From: Rhodocyclales bacterium
Lineage (GTDB): Bacteria > Pseudomonadota > Gammaproteobacteria > Burkholderiales > Rhodocyclaceae
Direction of reading: 5' to 3'
Length of the DNA stretch: 64,000 bases
Assembly (NCBI GenBank): GCA_028292485.1
Contig: JAQGMG010000029.1
Span: 62,001 to 126,000 of the forward strand
The notes beneath the pieces are model-generated. The model ran no database searches and was not told the DNA's origin. It worked only from the letters and a program-made list of their open reading frames with translations. A program made the translations under genes and the position numbers. Shown here piece by piece: positions 26,710-36,456 of the stretch (its first letter is position 1; the number at the start of each line of letters is the position of its first letter).

Positions 26710-28193
26710 GCGCTCCCCTGACTACGACGCTGCGCGCCACGCAGGGTATTGCCCTGACAAGCCTGGTGCTGATGCTGACAGCATGCGTATCGAGCGCCGG
26801 TATCGCGCCGAAACAACAGGCCCTGCAACCTGGCAAGCAAGCGCTGTCCGGCATCGCCGTGGCTGCGCAGGGCGAACGCTGGTGGGAAATTTTTGGCGAT
26901 CCGCAGCTCAACGAACTGGTCACGGCGGCGTTGCGCGACAACCCGAGCCTGGTCGTGGCGCAGGCGCGTGCCGAGCGCGCCGACATCGTCATCAATGCCG
27001 CGCATGCTGCCTATGGCCCGAACGTCGCCCTGAACGTGAATCCGACCCAGCAGCGCTTCCCCGAGAACTACATCATTCCACCGCAACTTGCCGGCAAGGT
27101 GCGCACCAGCAATCGTCTGGCGCTGGACTTCTCCGGTGAAATCGATTTCTGGGGCAAGCATCGCGCGGCGCTCGAAGGTGCTGTGGCGCAGGACAAACTC
27201 GCTGCCGCCGAATATCAGTCGGCACGTCTGATGATCAGCGCCGCGCTGGTGCGCAGCTGGGGCGAACTGGATCGCCTGACGCGCCAGCACAAGCTCGTCG
27301 ACAGCCAGCTGGCGATCCGCGATCAGTCGCTGGGTCTGTTGCAGAAGCGCGAAAAAGCTGGCTTCGAGCCGGGCGTCGATCGTGCGCAGACTGAAGGCGC
27401 CATGGCGGCACTGCGTGGTGAGTTGCGCTCGCTCGAAGAGCGCAGCCAGTTGCAGCGCCATCTGATTGCCGTGCTCGCCGGGCAGGAGCCGGGCGAGGGC
27501 GGGAAGTTCGCCGTGCCGAACATGCGCGAGGTGCCCGCTGCCTTGCCGACGCAAGTCCCTGCCGAATTGCTGGCGCGCCGCCCGGATGTGGCTGTCAGTC
27601 GCTGGCGTGTCGAAGCAGCGACGCAAGACGCAGCCGTGACGCGTGCCAGCTTTTATCCCAATGTCAATATTGCCGGCTTCGTCGGTTTCCAGGCGCTCGG
27701 CCTCGACAAGTGGCTCGATTCGGGCTCGCGTACTTATTCCGTCGGGCCGGTCATCAGCCTGCCGGTTTTCGACGCCGGCCGTTTGCGCGCCACCTACGGC
27801 GTGAAGACGGCCGACATCGACGCGGCTGTGGCGCAATACAACCAGACCCTGCTCGACGGCTTGCGCGAAATCGTCGACAACCTCACGCAGTTGCAGGGCA
27901 CGGCGCTGGCGCAGACCGAACAGCAGACCGTGCTCGACAAGTCGCGTGAAGTGGAACGCATGCTCGGTCAGCGTGAAGCGAAAGGCATCATCAACCACCT
28001 GCCCGTGCTGAACGCCAGCGTGCAGCGCATGGTTGCGGAGCGCGGCATGGCCGACCTCGCGGCACGCCGCTTCGACACCACTGTACAACTCATTCGCGCC
28101 ACCGGCGGCGATGGCGCCGCGGCACTGCCCGAGCTCCTGCCCGTCATACCGATTACCCAGACTCGCACAGCAGAAAAAAAGGATCACTCATGA
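26706..28193 (+). CDS. outer membrane efflux lipoprotein (OprM/NodT-like)
   Basis: A 495-residue outer-membrane channel for the pump encoded by the next two genes. It has a lipoprotein signal with lipobox LTAC (Cys27), then GERWWEIFGDPQLNELV, and two copies of the long-helix/strand OEP unit (around 65-260 and 280-465), including LARRPDVAVSRWRVEAA and GPVISLPVFDAGRLRA. The stop overlaps the start of the membrane-fusion gene by 4 bases. Confidence 0.92.
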   Translation: MSAPLTTTLRATQGIALTSLVLMLTACVSSAGIAPKQQALQPGKQALSGIAVAAQGERWWEIFGDPQLNELVTAALRDNPSLVVAQARAERADIVINAAHAAYGPNVALNVNPTQQRFPENYIIPPQLAGKVRTSNRLALDFSGEIDFWGKHRAALEGAVAQDKLAAAEYQSARLMISAALVRSWGELDRLTRQHKLVDSQLAIRDQSLGLLQKREKAGFEPGVDRAQTEGAMAALRGELRSLEERSQLQRHLIAVLAGQEPGEGGKFAVPNMREVPAALPTQVPAELLARRPDVAVSRWRVEAATQDAAVTRASFYPNVNIAGFVGFQALGLDKWLDSGSRTYSVGPVISLPVFDAGRLRATYGVKTADIDAAVAQYNQTLLDGLREIVDNLTQLQGTALAQTEQQTVLDKSREVERMLGQREAKGIINHLPVLNASVQRMVAERGMADLAARRFDTTVQLIRATGGDGAAALPELLPVIPITQTRTAEKKDHS

Positions 28194-29398
28194 GCGACGC
28201 GACCGATTCTACGAAAACAAGCACGACAAACAGCACCATCAAACCCGATGCGCAGGCATCCATTGCGGGTAGTAGCCGCCGTCGCGGCATGGTGCGCCTC
28301 GCCATCATTTTCATCCTGCTCGGCATTCTCGCCTTGCTGTGGTGGTTCTTCATGGTGCGCAACCACGAGACCACCGAAGACGCGTATGTCTCCGCACATA
28401 TCGTGCTGATCACGCCGCAGATTGGCGGCACTGTCACTGCCGTCGATGTCGACGACACGCAGACCGTGCATGCAGGTGACGTGCTGGTCCGCCTCGACCC
28501 TGTCGATGCCCAACTGGCGCTGAACCAAGCGGAGACAGCACTGGCGCAAAGCGTGCGCGAGTTGCGCGGGGTGTATGCCAATCTCAACACGCTGGACGAG
28601 TCGGTCAAGGTGCGCGAGTCAGAACTTGCGCGGGTCACCGATCTGCTCAACCGCCGCGAATCCCTGGCCGGCACCGGTGCCGTGGCACAAGAAGAAATCG
28701 ACCAGGCACGCGAAGCCGTGAAGAGCGCACGCGCTGCGCTGCAGGTAGCACACCAGCAGAAGGAAGCTGCCGGCGTGCAGACCGAAAACATCAGGATAGA
28801 AGATCACCCGGCCGTGTTGCGCGCTGCCAGCAAGGTCGAAGAGGCCTATGTGGCGGTGTCGCGCACGACGTTGCGCGCGCCGCTCGATGGCGTCGTGGCG
28901 CGTCGTAGCGTGCAGGTCGGGCAACGCATCGCGGCGGGCTCGCCGCTGATGGCTGTCGTGCCCCTCAACGATGTGTGGGTGGATGCCAACTTCAAGGAAG
29001 TGCAGCTGCGTGATATGCGCATTGGCCAGCCGGTTCACCTGCGTGCCGATCTCTATGGCGGCAAGGTCGATTATGACGGCAGGGTGGCCGGTATGGCGGC
29101 CGGCACCGGCGGCGTGTTTTCGTTGCTGCCGGCACAGAATGCCACCGGCAACTGGATCAAGGTCGTGCAGCGCGTGCCGGTACGCATCGAGCTCAACCAG
29201 GACCAGCTCAAGGCGCACCCCTTGCGCGTCGGTCTTTCCATCGAAGCTGACGTCGATGTGCGCGAGGGGAAGGGACTGTCCCTGCCTGCAGCGGTGGCGA
29301 ACGCAGCCCCGCTGGCAAGCGTGGATGAAGCAGGCCTGAAGGCTGCGCACGAACGCGTTGCCAAGATCATTCACGACAATCTCGGGCGTGGCAAATAA
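28190..29398 (+). CDS. emrA: EmrA-like membrane fusion protein (HlyD family)
   Basis: A 402-residue periplasmic adaptor. One membrane segment (about 34-58, LAIIFILLGILALLWWFFMV) is followed by a lipoyl half (VYAxV-type TEDAYVSAHIVLITPQIGGTV), a helical hairpin with KVRESELARVTDLLNRRE, the second lipoyl half (RAPLDGVVARRSVQVGQRI) and a beta-barrel. The segment TTEDAYVSA is diagnostic for the EmrA/DHA2-linked group. It bridges EmrB and the outer-membrane channel. Confidence 0.93.
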   Translation: MSDATDSTKTSTTNSTIKPDAQASIAGSSRRRGMVRLAIIFILLGILALLWWFFMVRNHETTEDAYVSAHIVLITPQIGGTVTAVDVDDTQTVHAGDVLVRLDPVDAQLALNQAETALAQSVRELRGVYANLNTLDESVKVRESELARVTDLLNRRESLAGTGAVAQEEIDQAREAVKSARAALQVAHQQKEAAGVQTENIRIEDHPAVLRAASKVEEAYVAVSRTTLRAPLDGVVARRSVQVGQRIAAGSPLMAVVPLNDVWVDANFKEVQLRDMRIGQPVHLRADLYGGKVDYDGRVAGMAAGTGGVFSLLPAQNATGNWIKVVQRVPVRIELNQDQLKAHPLRVGLSIEADVDVREGKGLSLPAAVANAAPLASVDEAGLKAAHERVAKIIHDNLGRGK

Positions 29399-29400
29399 GC

Positions 29401-30945
29401 ATGGCTGCGCCGGATAGCCTCCCGCCGCTCGAAGGCAACCAGCGCCTGCTGGCGACGCTGGCACTATCGCTGGCCACGTTCATGAACGTGCTCGACACGA
29501 CGATTGCCAATGTGTCGCTGCCCGCCATTGCTGGCGACATGGGCGTGTCGCCGAATCAGGGTACGTGGGTCATTACCTCGTTTGCCGTGGCCAACGCCAT
29601 CTCGGTGCCGCTGACCGGCTGGCTGACGCAACGCTTCGGTCAGGTACGCCTGTTCGTGACATCGGTGCTGCTGTTCACGCTGGCATCCTTCCTGTGCGGC
29701 ATGGCAACCAGCCTGCCCATGCTGATTGCATTCCGTATCCTGCAGGGCGCGGTGGCTGGCCCGATGATTCCGCTATCGCAGGCGCTGCTATTGTCGAGCT
29801 ACCCCAAGGCAAAGGCTGGCCTGGCGTTCGCTGCGTGGTCGGTCACGACCCTCGTTGCCCCGGTCATGGGGCCGATACTTGGTGGCTGGATTTCCGATAA
29901 TTTTTCATGGCCGTGGATATTCTATGTGAATATTCCGGCCGGTCTGCTGGCAGGCTGGGCGGTGTGGCGCCTGTTCAAGGCGCGCGAGACGCAGACACGC
30001 AAACTGCCCATCGACATGATCGGGCTGGGTTTGCTCGTGGTGTGGGTGAGCTGCCTGCAACTCACGCTGGACAAAGGCAAGGAGCTCGACTGGTTCAACT
30101 CCGGCGAGATCGTAGGTCTGGCCGCCACGGCATTTGTCGGCTTCTGCTTCTTCCTCGTGTGGGAGCTTGGCGAGGAGCACCCCGTGGTCGATCTCACGCT
30201 TTTCAAGCTGCGCAATTTCACCGTTGCCACCCTGGCCATTTCACTCGGCTACGGTGTGTTCTTCGGCAGCGTGGTGCTGATGCCCCTGTGGTTGCAGCAG
30301 TACATGGGATACACCTCCACCTGGGCGGGTTTGACCACGGCACCCGTGGGCATTTTCGCCATCATCCTGTCGCCCATCGTCGGCAAGAACATGAACAAGG
30401 TGGACCCACGCAAGGTGGCGAGCATCGCTTTCATCATCTTCGCGCTGGTGTCGTGGATGCGCTCCGAGTTCACGACGCAGGCCGACTACTGGACGTTGAT
30501 CATCCCGCAACTTGTGCAGGGCGGCGCGATGGCCTGCTTCTTCATTCCGCTGGTGTCGATCACGCTGTCGCAGGTCAAACCGCACCTTATTCCATCGGCA
30601 TCTGGCGTATCAAGCTTCGTGCGCATTACCTGCGGTGCGCTGGGAGCATCGATTTTCACGACGCTATGGGAAAGTCGCGCCAGTCTTCATCACGCGCAAC
30701 TGACTGAATCGATATCGGCTCTGCGGCCTGAATCGGCCATCGCGCTCAGCCAGCTACAGGGAAGTGGCCTGACCGATGCGCAATCGCTGGGCCTGCTCGA
30801 CCGGCTCATCACGCAGCAGGCCTTCACGCTTTCCGCTGATGAGTTGTTTCTTGCCAGTGCAGTGATTTTCCTCGCGCTCACGGCAATCGTGTGGTTTGCC
30901 AAGCCGGTGAAGGCCGCGGCAGCGGTAGTTGGCGGTGATCATTAG
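29401..30945 (+). CDS. emrB: EmrB-like DHA2-family multidrug transporter
   Basis: A 514-residue major-facilitator exporter with about 14 membrane helices. The opening LATFMNVLDTTIANVSLPAIAGDMG and GTWVITSFAVANAISVPLTGWL, and RILQGAVAGPMIPLSQALL, are diagnostic for the DHA2 drug:H+ antiporters that work with EmrA. The gap from emrA is 2 bases. The operon marR-OMF-emrA-emrB forms a complete inner-to-outer-membrane pump; substrates are unknown. Confidence 0.94.
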   Translation: MAAPDSLPPLEGNQRLLATLALSLATFMNVLDTTIANVSLPAIAGDMGVSPNQGTWVITSFAVANAISVPLTGWLTQRFGQVRLFVTSVLLFTLASFLCGMATSLPMLIAFRILQGAVAGPMIPLSQALLLSSYPKAKAGLAFAAWSVTTLVAPVMGPILGGWISDNFSWPWIFYVNIPAGLLAGWAVWRLFKARETQTRKLPIDMIGLGLLVVWVSCLQLTLDKGKELDWFNSGEIVGLAATAFVGFCFFLVWELGEEHPVVDLTLFKLRNFTVATLAISLGYGVFFGSVVLMPLWLQQYMGYTSTWAGLTTAPVGIFAIILSPIVGKNMNKVDPRKVASIAFIIFALVSWMRSEFTTQADYWTLIIPQLVQGGAMACFFIPLVSITLSQVKPHLIPSASGVSSFVRITCGALGASIFTTLWESRASLHHAQLTESISALRPESAIALSQLQGSGLTDAQSLGLLDRLITQQAFTLSADELFLASAVIFLALTAIVWFAKPVKAAAAVVGGDH

Positions 30946-30959
30946 GACACCGAAATGCG

Positions 30960-31048
30960 CGTCATTCCCGCGAAAGCGGGAATCCACTTCTACGCGATAA
31001 ACCTACCTCGTGCAGTTGAGTGGATTCCCGCTTTCGCGGGGAATGACG
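30960..31048. repeat. dRS3/REP-like inverted pair, copy C
   Basis: Two facing ATTCCCGCGAAAGCGGGAAT-type palindromes with ends CGTCATTCCC and GGAATGACG, 15 bases after emrB. The right palindrome carries one extra G. It could end the efflux transcript, though no U-tract follows. Confidence 0.92.
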
Positions 31049-31097
31049 GATAGACGAGTCGGCGCTTGCTCAGGGACGTGAGCGTGAGTGTCCTGAT

Positions 31098-31904
31098 ATG
31101 CTGAAGGGCTATCAATCCATTGGCCTCCCTCTCATGTGGAAAAAGCTGCGCATTGTCATCCTGCTGTTCATTCTCGCCACGGTCGCGCTAGGCACATGGC
31201 GCAGCCAGACGCAGGCGCGCGACTGGCGTAATACCCTGCATGTCGCCATCTTTCCCATCAATGGCGATGGCAGCGAGGCGGCCGCGGCGCGCATCGCGGG
31301 TCTGAAGGATTCAAACTTCAAGGACATTGAAGATTTCCTCAGCGAGCAGGCGGCGGAGTATGGCAACCAGACCGCCATGCCGGTGCGGGTCACGCTGCAG
31401 CCAGAGCTCAAGACGCCGCCCCCTGCTGCGCCACCGGCCGCGCACAGTACACTCGATGTGATCGTGTGGAGCCTCAAGCTGCGCTGGTGGGCCTGGCGCC
31501 AACCGAGCGGCACGCCACGCGCGCATACGCGTGCCTTTGTTGTCTATTGGGATTCTGCAGCGACAGGTGGGCGCGTACCCAATTCGCATGGACTTGCCAA
31601 GGGCCTGGTGGCGGTCAGCAACGTGCACGCTGCCACGAACATGCAACGCACCAACAACGTCGTGATCGCTCACGAAATACTGCATACGCTGGGGGCGAGC
31701 GATAAATACGACATGGGTAGTCTGATGCCGAATTACCCCGAGGGCTTTGCCGAGCCGGACAAGGAGCCGCGCTACCCGCAGCGCTGGTGCGAGCTGATGG
31801 CCGGGCGCATTCCGCTGTCGGAGACCGAACTCGACATGCCGAGTTCGCTCCGGCTATGCACGATCGGTCCGCTGACGGCGCGCGAGATCGGGCTTACAAA
31901 ATAA
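31098..31904 (+). CDS. membrane-anchored putative zinc metalloprotease
   Basis: A 268-residue protein with one N-terminal membrane segment (about 16-33) and a periplasmic domain. Near the end HEILHTLGASDKYD (192-205) gives an HExxHxxxxxD zinc site with His192, His196 and Asp202, like the extended motif of metzincin-type and snapalysin-like proteases. Two late Cys (WCELM, LRLCT) could form a disulphide. I do not recognise a named family. The ATG at 31098 is the longest start; Met13 (31134) would put the anchor at the very N-terminus and is also plausible, since neither has a clear ribosome site. Confidence 0.75.
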   Translation: MLKGYQSIGLPLMWKKLRIVILLFILATVALGTWRSQTQARDWRNTLHVAIFPINGDGSEAAAARIAGLKDSNFKDIEDFLSEQAAEYGNQTAMPVRVTLQPELKTPPPAAPPAAHSTLDVIVWSLKLRWWAWRQPSGTPRAHTRAFVVYWDSAATGGRVPNSHGLAKGLVAVSNVHAATNMQRTNNVVIAHEILHTLGASDKYDMGSLMPNYPEGFAEPDKEPRYPQRWCELMAGRIPLSETELDMPSSLRLCTIGPLTAREIGLTK

Positions 31905-31909
31905 TGTAA

Positions 31910-32002
31910 GTCGGATGAGCCGCAGGCGTTATCCGACGTTGGTGAAGCGTGTCGCCTGATCAAACGTCGCAAATGTTGGATAACGCCTGCGGCTCATCCG
32001 AC
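31910..32002. repeat. 25-bp perfect inverted repeat (REP-like)
   Basis: Bases 31910-31934 (GTCGGATGAGCCGCAGG...) are exactly complementary to 31978-32002, with a 43-base loop. Each arm is itself an imperfect palindrome (GTCGGAT...ATCCGAC), which recalls enterobacterial REP units. It follows the metalloprotease gene and ends 51 bases before ruvB. Confidence 0.95.
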
Positions 32003-32053
32003 CTGCGTGGCTCACGATTGCCGAATCGGCGCTCCCGCTCCTATACTCGTGCG

Positions 32054-33106
32054 ATGATAGAAACAGACAAACTCCAGCCCGGCCGCCTCGTTTCGCCCGG
32101 GCAAGCGACGCCACAGGAAGACGCCATCGAGCGCGCACTGCGCCCCAAGCGCCTGGCCGAGTACGTGGGGCAGGAGAAGATCCGCGAGCAGCTGGAAATT
32201 TTCATCCAGGCTACCAAGGCGCGCGGCGAAGCGCTCGACCATGTGCTGTTGTTCGGTCCGCCCGGCCTGGGCAAGACCACGCTGGCCAATATCATCGCTG
32301 CCGAGCTGGGTGTGAACCTGCGCCAGACCTCCGGCCCGGTGCTCGAACGTGCTGGCGATCTGGCGGCGCTGCTGACCAATCTCGAAGCCAATGATGTGCT
32401 GTTCATCGACGAGATTCACCGGCTCTCACCGGTGGTCGAGGAAATCCTCTATCCCGCGCTCGAAGATTTCCAGATCGACATCATGATCGGCGAAGGTCCG
32501 GCGGCACGCTCCGTGAAGCTCGATCTGCCGCCGTTTACGCTGATTGGCGCGACGACACGCGCCGGCATGCTGACCAATCCGCTGCGCGATCGCTTCGGTA
32601 TCAATGCGCGCCTGGAGTTCTACACGCCGGAGGAGTTGGCGCTCATCGTCACGCGCTCGGCACGCCTGCTGGGCGTCGAGATCGAGAGCGAGGGTTCTTT
32701 CGAGATCGCGCGCCGCGCACGTGGCACGCCGCGCATCGCCAATCGCCTGCTGCGCCGTTGCCGCGACTATGCCGAGGTCAAGGCCGACGGCCGTATCACC
32801 AAGCCTGTCGCCGATGCCGCGCTGACCATGCTTGATGTGGATCATCTCGGCCTCGACATCATGGACCGCAAGCTGCTGCTGGCGATGCTGGAGAAATTCG
32901 ATGGCGGCCCGGTGGGGCTCGACAATCTCGCCGCAGCAATCGGTGAGGCGCCCGACACCATTGAAGACGTGCTCGAGCCCTATCTCATCCAGCAGGGATA
33001 TCTGCAACGCACGCCGCGCGGCCGTGTCGCTACGCCGACCATCTGGCGACACTTTGGTTTGAAGGTGCCACGCGCTACATCTGAAGTGGATTTGTTCGAA
33101 CCGTGA
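32054..33106 (+). CDS. ruvB: Holliday junction branch migration helicase RuvB
   Basis: A 350-residue AAA+ motor that drives RuvA-bound Holliday junctions. Walker A GPPGLGKT (68-75), FIDEIHRL, the sensor [18 protein letters not shown] and the C-terminal winged helix ([17 protein letters not shown]) are intact. The ATG at 32054 is chosen by family start. ruvC and ruvA, often directly upstream, are not here; a repeat and an unrelated gene precede it. Confidence 0.97.
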   Translation: MIETDKLQPGRLVSPGQATPQEDAIERALRPKRLAEYVGQEKIREQLEIFIQATKARGEALDHVLLFGPPGLGKTTLANIIAAELGVNLRQTSGPVLERAGDLAALLTNLEANDVLFIDEIHRLSPVVEEILYPALEDFQIDIMIGEGPAARSVKLDLPPFTLIGATTRAGMLTNPLRDRFGINARLEFYTPEELALIVTRSARLLGVEIESEGSFEIARRARGTPRIANRLLRRCRDYAEVKADGRITKPVADAALTMLDVDHLGLDIMDRKLLLAMLEKFDGGPVGLDNLAAAIGEAPDTIEDVLEPYLIQQGYLQRTPRGRVATPTIWRHFGLKVPRATSEVDLFEP

Positions 33107-33287
33107 TCGTTGCCACAGGTGAGACCAGCGTTGCGGAGCACAATTCTCGTCGTGATCTGGCGAAAGTCTAGGATGGCCTTCACGCTCCGTTGAGCGTATA
33201 TGCTTTCTGCATCGACATGCCAGTCAGGTGCACATCGCGCTTTATCAGGCGCGAGAATGCATGACTTAAGCATATAAAAGGACTTGC

Positions 33288-34256
33288 ATGTTGCTCCGCA
33301 TCGTATTTTCAGCGCTGACTTTGCTATCGATGTCTGTACAGGCCGTGGAGTACAAAGCCTGGACTCTGGTGGGTGCAGACCATCCCGTTTCCATCGGCGT
33401 GCAGCACTTCATCGACGAGGTGCGTACCAAGACGAATGGCAAATTCGACGGCAAGCTGTACGCCGACGCGTCTCTGGGCGATCAGAACAAGGCTGTGACA
33501 TTGCTCGACAAGGGCGAGATCGGCATTGCCGAATTCGGTGTTTCGACGCTTGTCAAATCCCTGCCGGAACTTGACGTGCTCTATCTGCCCTTCCTGTTTC
33601 GCGATACGCGTCACCTGTTCGCGGTAATGGACGGCGACATCGGCACAGGCATCGTGGCACGACTCGCCGAGAAAAACGCGTATGTCATTGGCTGGTACGA
33701 TGGCGGAGCACGATCCTTCTACACGCGCAACAAACCGATTCGCAATCTATCGGACTTCAAGGGTCTGCGTTTGCGTGTATCGAACAGCAAACTGTACATG
33801 GGACTCGTTTCGGCGCTGGACGGTGTGCCCGTCCCCATGCCTTTCAAGGACGTTCCTGCCGCGCTCGAAAGTGGCTCGATCGATGGCGCAGAGAACAACC
33901 TGATTTCGTTTGCGACCGAAGACCACTATCGCAATGCGCGTTATTTCACCTTCACCAATCACGTTATGGTGCCGGAAGCCCTGGTCGTTGCTCCCAAGCT
34001 GTGGGCGACGCTGAGCCCGGAGGAGAAGGAGATTTTCAAGGAAGCTGGCCAGAACTCCGCGATATTCATGCGTCAGAGCTGGGAGAAACGGCAGAGCGAA
34101 GTCCGCGCCAAGATGGAAAAGAACAAGGTCAAATTCTTCAATATTCTCGACAGCGGGATCTATATTTCGCGTATGCGTCCGGTATACCAGCCTTATATGG
34201 ACAATCCCCGCCAGGCAGACCTGATCATGCAGATCATGACGACATCTTCCAGGTAA
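33288..34256 (+). CDS. TRAP transporter solute receptor (DctP family), orphan
   Basis: A 322-residue periplasmic binding protein with a Sec signal (MLLRIVFSALTLLSMSVQA). DctP-family features are the GGARSFYTRNKPIRNLSDFKGLRLRV segment with the carboxylate-binding Arg, MPFKDVPAALESGSIDGAENN, and the helical tail. AAGGAC at 33277-33282 is its ribosome site. The small and large TRAP permeases (DctQ, DctM) are not adjacent; the next gene is a convergent TauE-type permease. It must share a permease encoded elsewhere or act as a sensor partner. Confidence 0.9.
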   Translation: MLLRIVFSALTLLSMSVQAVEYKAWTLVGADHPVSIGVQHFIDEVRTKTNGKFDGKLYADASLGDQNKAVTLLDKGEIGIAEFGVSTLVKSLPELDVLYLPFLFRDTRHLFAVMDGDIGTGIVARLAEKNAYVIGWYDGGARSFYTRNKPIRNLSDFKGLRLRVSNSKLYMGLVSALDGVPVPMPFKDVPAALESGSIDGAENNLISFATEDHYRNARYFTFTNHVMVPEALVVAPKLWATLSPEEKEIFKEAGQNSAIFMRQSWEKRQSEVRAKMEKNKVKFFNILDSGIYISRMRPVYQPYMDNPRQADLIMQIMTTSSR

Positions 34257-34282
34257 CTTCTTTCGAAGTCACCCGCCCACAG

Positions 34283-34310
34283 ACGGATTGCCACGGCAAT
34301 CCGTTCCTGT
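34283..34310 (+). terminator. hairpin between convergent dctP and tauE genes
   Basis: A perfect 10-bp stem ACGGATTGCC / GGCAATCCGT (34283-34292, 34295-34304) with a 2-base apex, followed by TCCTGTTTG. The tail is only partly U-rich, so termination is plausible but not certain. Confidence 0.5.
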
Positions 34311-34321
34311 TTGTGGTCACG

Positions 34322-35092
34322 TTACATCCAGGGACGCACCGTTTCCCAAAGCATCTTGAGTAGCAGCGTGACCGCCAGCAGCAGGAACAGGCGGCGTATC
34401 CAGTGGTTGCCGCCGCGCATGGCCAGGCGCGAGCCCACCAGCGCACCGAGTATGCCGGCGATCCCCATGGGAATTGCCGTAGCGTAGAGCACCATGCCGG
34501 TCGGCACGAGGAAGGAAAGCGCAGCGAGGTTGGTGCCGAAATTGACCACCTTTGCGCAGGCCGTGGCGCGCAGGAAATCGAAGTGGAAAAAGCGTACGAA
34601 CAGGAACAGCAGGAAACTGCCCGTGCCCGGTCCTATGAATCCGTCATAGAAGCCAATGGCAAAACCGAGCACCAGGCCCTTGTAGAGATCATTGCGTGTA
34701 ATCGGCCGATGCGCGTCGTGGGTGCCGAAGTTCGGTTTGAACCAGGTGTAGACCAGCATCACGGCGAGGATGACGATCACCACCGGCCGCATCCAGCTTG
34801 CCGGTACGAGATACATGATGCTCACACCGCAGAGTGCGCCGATGAAGGCCGCCGCGGAAGCCAGCAGCACCAGCCGCCATGGCAATTGCATGTTCCGCGC
34901 ATATTGGCGCATCGAGGTGGCATGGCCGAAGATCGAGGCCAGCTTGTCGGTGCCCATCAACTGCGCGGGCAATGCCTGCGGCAGGATGGCGTAGAGGCCC
35001 GGTACCTGGATCAGACCGCCGCCGCCCACGGCAGCGTTGATGGCGCCCGTGGCAAATGCCAACGGTAAGAGAATCAGGAGTTCGTTTGTCAT
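34322..35092 (-). CDS. TauE/SafE-family membrane permease
   Basis: A 256-residue inner-membrane protein with about 8 helices. The two family repeats are visible: GAINAAVGGGGLIQVPGLYAILP near the start and GFAIGFYDGFIGPGTGSFLLFLFV in the middle. The family exports or imports sulfite, sulfonates and related anions, or organic acids; the substrate here is unknown. It stands alone on this strand and converges on the DctP gene. Confidence 0.9.
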   Translation of the reverse strand: MTNELLILLPLAFATGAINAAVGGGGLIQVPGLYAILPQALPAQLMGTDKLASIFGHATSMRQYARNMQLPWRLVLLASAAAFIGALCGVSIMYLVPASWMRPVVIVILAVMLVYTWFKPNFGTHDAHRPITRNDLYKGLVLGFAIGFYDGFIGPGTGSFLLFLFVRFFHFDFLRATACAKVVNFGTNLAALSFLVPTGMVLYATAIPMGIAGILGALVGSRLAMRGGNHWIRRLFLLLAVTLLLKMLWETVRPWM

Positions 35093-35284
35093 GGGCAGAC
35101 AGCGGGGAAAGCAGAAGGGAGCGAAGCGTGAGGCGGAATCGCCATGTCGCCGCGCGTTGTGAGCAGAGCCTGAATTCTGTCAGACAAATGTTGGCGCGGT
35201 TTGCCCCGGCCCGATCTGGAGGTGAATCTTTGTCACGTAATTTGTCACCTAATTTCTCACCTAAGCCGCATGCCGGTTGTGCTG

Positions 35285-36130
35285 TTATTCCTGCTTCATC
35301 GAACGATGTCGTACCAGCACGGCGGTGGTGGCGGCGAAGGCTTTGGCCAGGCGCTCGGCCAGGTAGACCGAGCGATGCTGACCACCGGTACAGCCAATCG
35401 CCACGGTGAAATAGCTGCGGCCGTCGCGAATGAAGGCTGGCAGCCAGTCGGCAACAAAACGCTCGATGTCTTCGGCCATCTTGTGCACTTCAGGCACACG
35501 CTCGAGAAATTCGATGACAGCAGCATCCTTGCCCGACTGGGGCCGCAGGGCTGCGTCGTAATGTGGATTGGGCAGGCAGCGCACATCGAAAACCATGTCG
35601 GCATCGACCGGAATGCCGTGCTTGAAACCGAATGACTGGAACAGCAACGTCAGGCTGCGGTTCGACGGGGCGTGAATCATGTCCTTGATCCACGCGCGCA
35701 AGGTATTCGGCGGCAGATTGCTGGTATCGATGCGATGGCCCAGCTCGCCGAGTGCGGACAGCAATTCGCGTTCGCGCGCGATGGCTTCGCCGATGGTGAT
35801 ATTGACGCTGGCCAGCGGGTGACGACGACGGGTTTCGGAGAAGCGTGCGATCAGGGTGTCATCGCGCGAGTCGAGGAACAGGAAGCGCACGTCCTCGACC
35901 ATATTGCGCAGCGCCTCGATGACCTTCGGGACGGCGGCAATGCTGGCGCCCGAGCGCACATCGACAGCGACACCAGCGCGTTGGTAACCGGCTGCCGAAA
36001 GGTAGGAAACGAGTTGTGGCAGCAACGTGGCGGGCAGGTTGTCGACGCAGTAATAGCCTGCATCTTCGAGCACGTTGAGGGCAATGCTCTTGCCCGATCC
36101 GGATAAGCCGCTGATGAGGGTGAGTTGCAT
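35285..36130 (-). CDS. rapZ: RNase adapter protein RapZ
   Basis: A 281-residue nucleotide-binding protein. Walker A GLSGSGKS is at 8-15, the [22 protein letters not shown] segment follows, and the C-terminal part has [16 protein letters not shown] and [17 protein letters not shown]. In E. coli it presents small RNA GlmZ to RNase E. The ATG at 36130 fits the family start (MQLTLISG). In many betaproteobacteria hprK and ptsN lie upstream of rapZ; here a DUF1289 gene does. Confidence 0.95.
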   Translation of the reverse strand: MQLTLISGLSGSGKSIALNVLEDAGYYCVDNLPATLLPQLVSYLSAAGYQRAGVAVDVRSGASIAAVPKVIEALRNMVEDVRFLFLDSRDDTLIARFSETRRRHPLASVNITIGEAIARERELLSALGELGHRIDTSNLPPNTLRAWIKDMIHAPSNRSLTLLFQSFGFKHGIPVDADMVFDVRCLPNPHYDAALRPQSGKDAAVIEFLERVPEVHKMAEDIERFVADWLPAFIRDGRSYFTVAIGCTGGQHRSVYLAERLAKAFAATTAVLVRHRSMKQE

Positions 36131-36219
36131 GACGCTGTGGAATCGCACGTATTGCTGACATGCCAACGATACGCCAAACACACTGCGCGTTGGGTGCGAA
36201 TTCGCGAGCGGGGCTGCTT

Positions 36220-36456
36220 TTAGTCAGAGCGGAGACCGGGAAAGCGGTTGTCATGTGCCGCGCGCCGTTGTGCACAACATTTCAGGACACGCTCACGCTC
36301 TGCGTTGTCCGAAGCGCGCCACACCTTGATCTCGTCGAGCGTGCGAAAGCATCCCAGGCAGACGTCGTGCTCGTCCAGGCAGCACAAGCGGATGCACGGT
36401 GAAACAAGTAATCCCTGCTCGTGCTCGAGCACCGGTTCGAGCTTGGTTTCCATCAT
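36220..36456 (-). CDS. DUF1289 small cysteine-rich protein
   Basis: A 78-residue protein with the DUF1289 signature [20 protein letters not shown] followed by TLDEIKVW; its cysteines probably bind a metal. Function is unknown. Met1 or Met2 may be the start. It overlaps the upstream hydrolase gene by 4 bases (ATGA), so it is translated from the same transcript. Confidence 0.9.
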   Translation of the reverse strand: MMETKLEPVLEHEQGLLVSPCIRLCCLDEHDVCLGCFRTLDEIKVWRASDNAERERVLKCCAQRRAAHDNRFPGLRSD

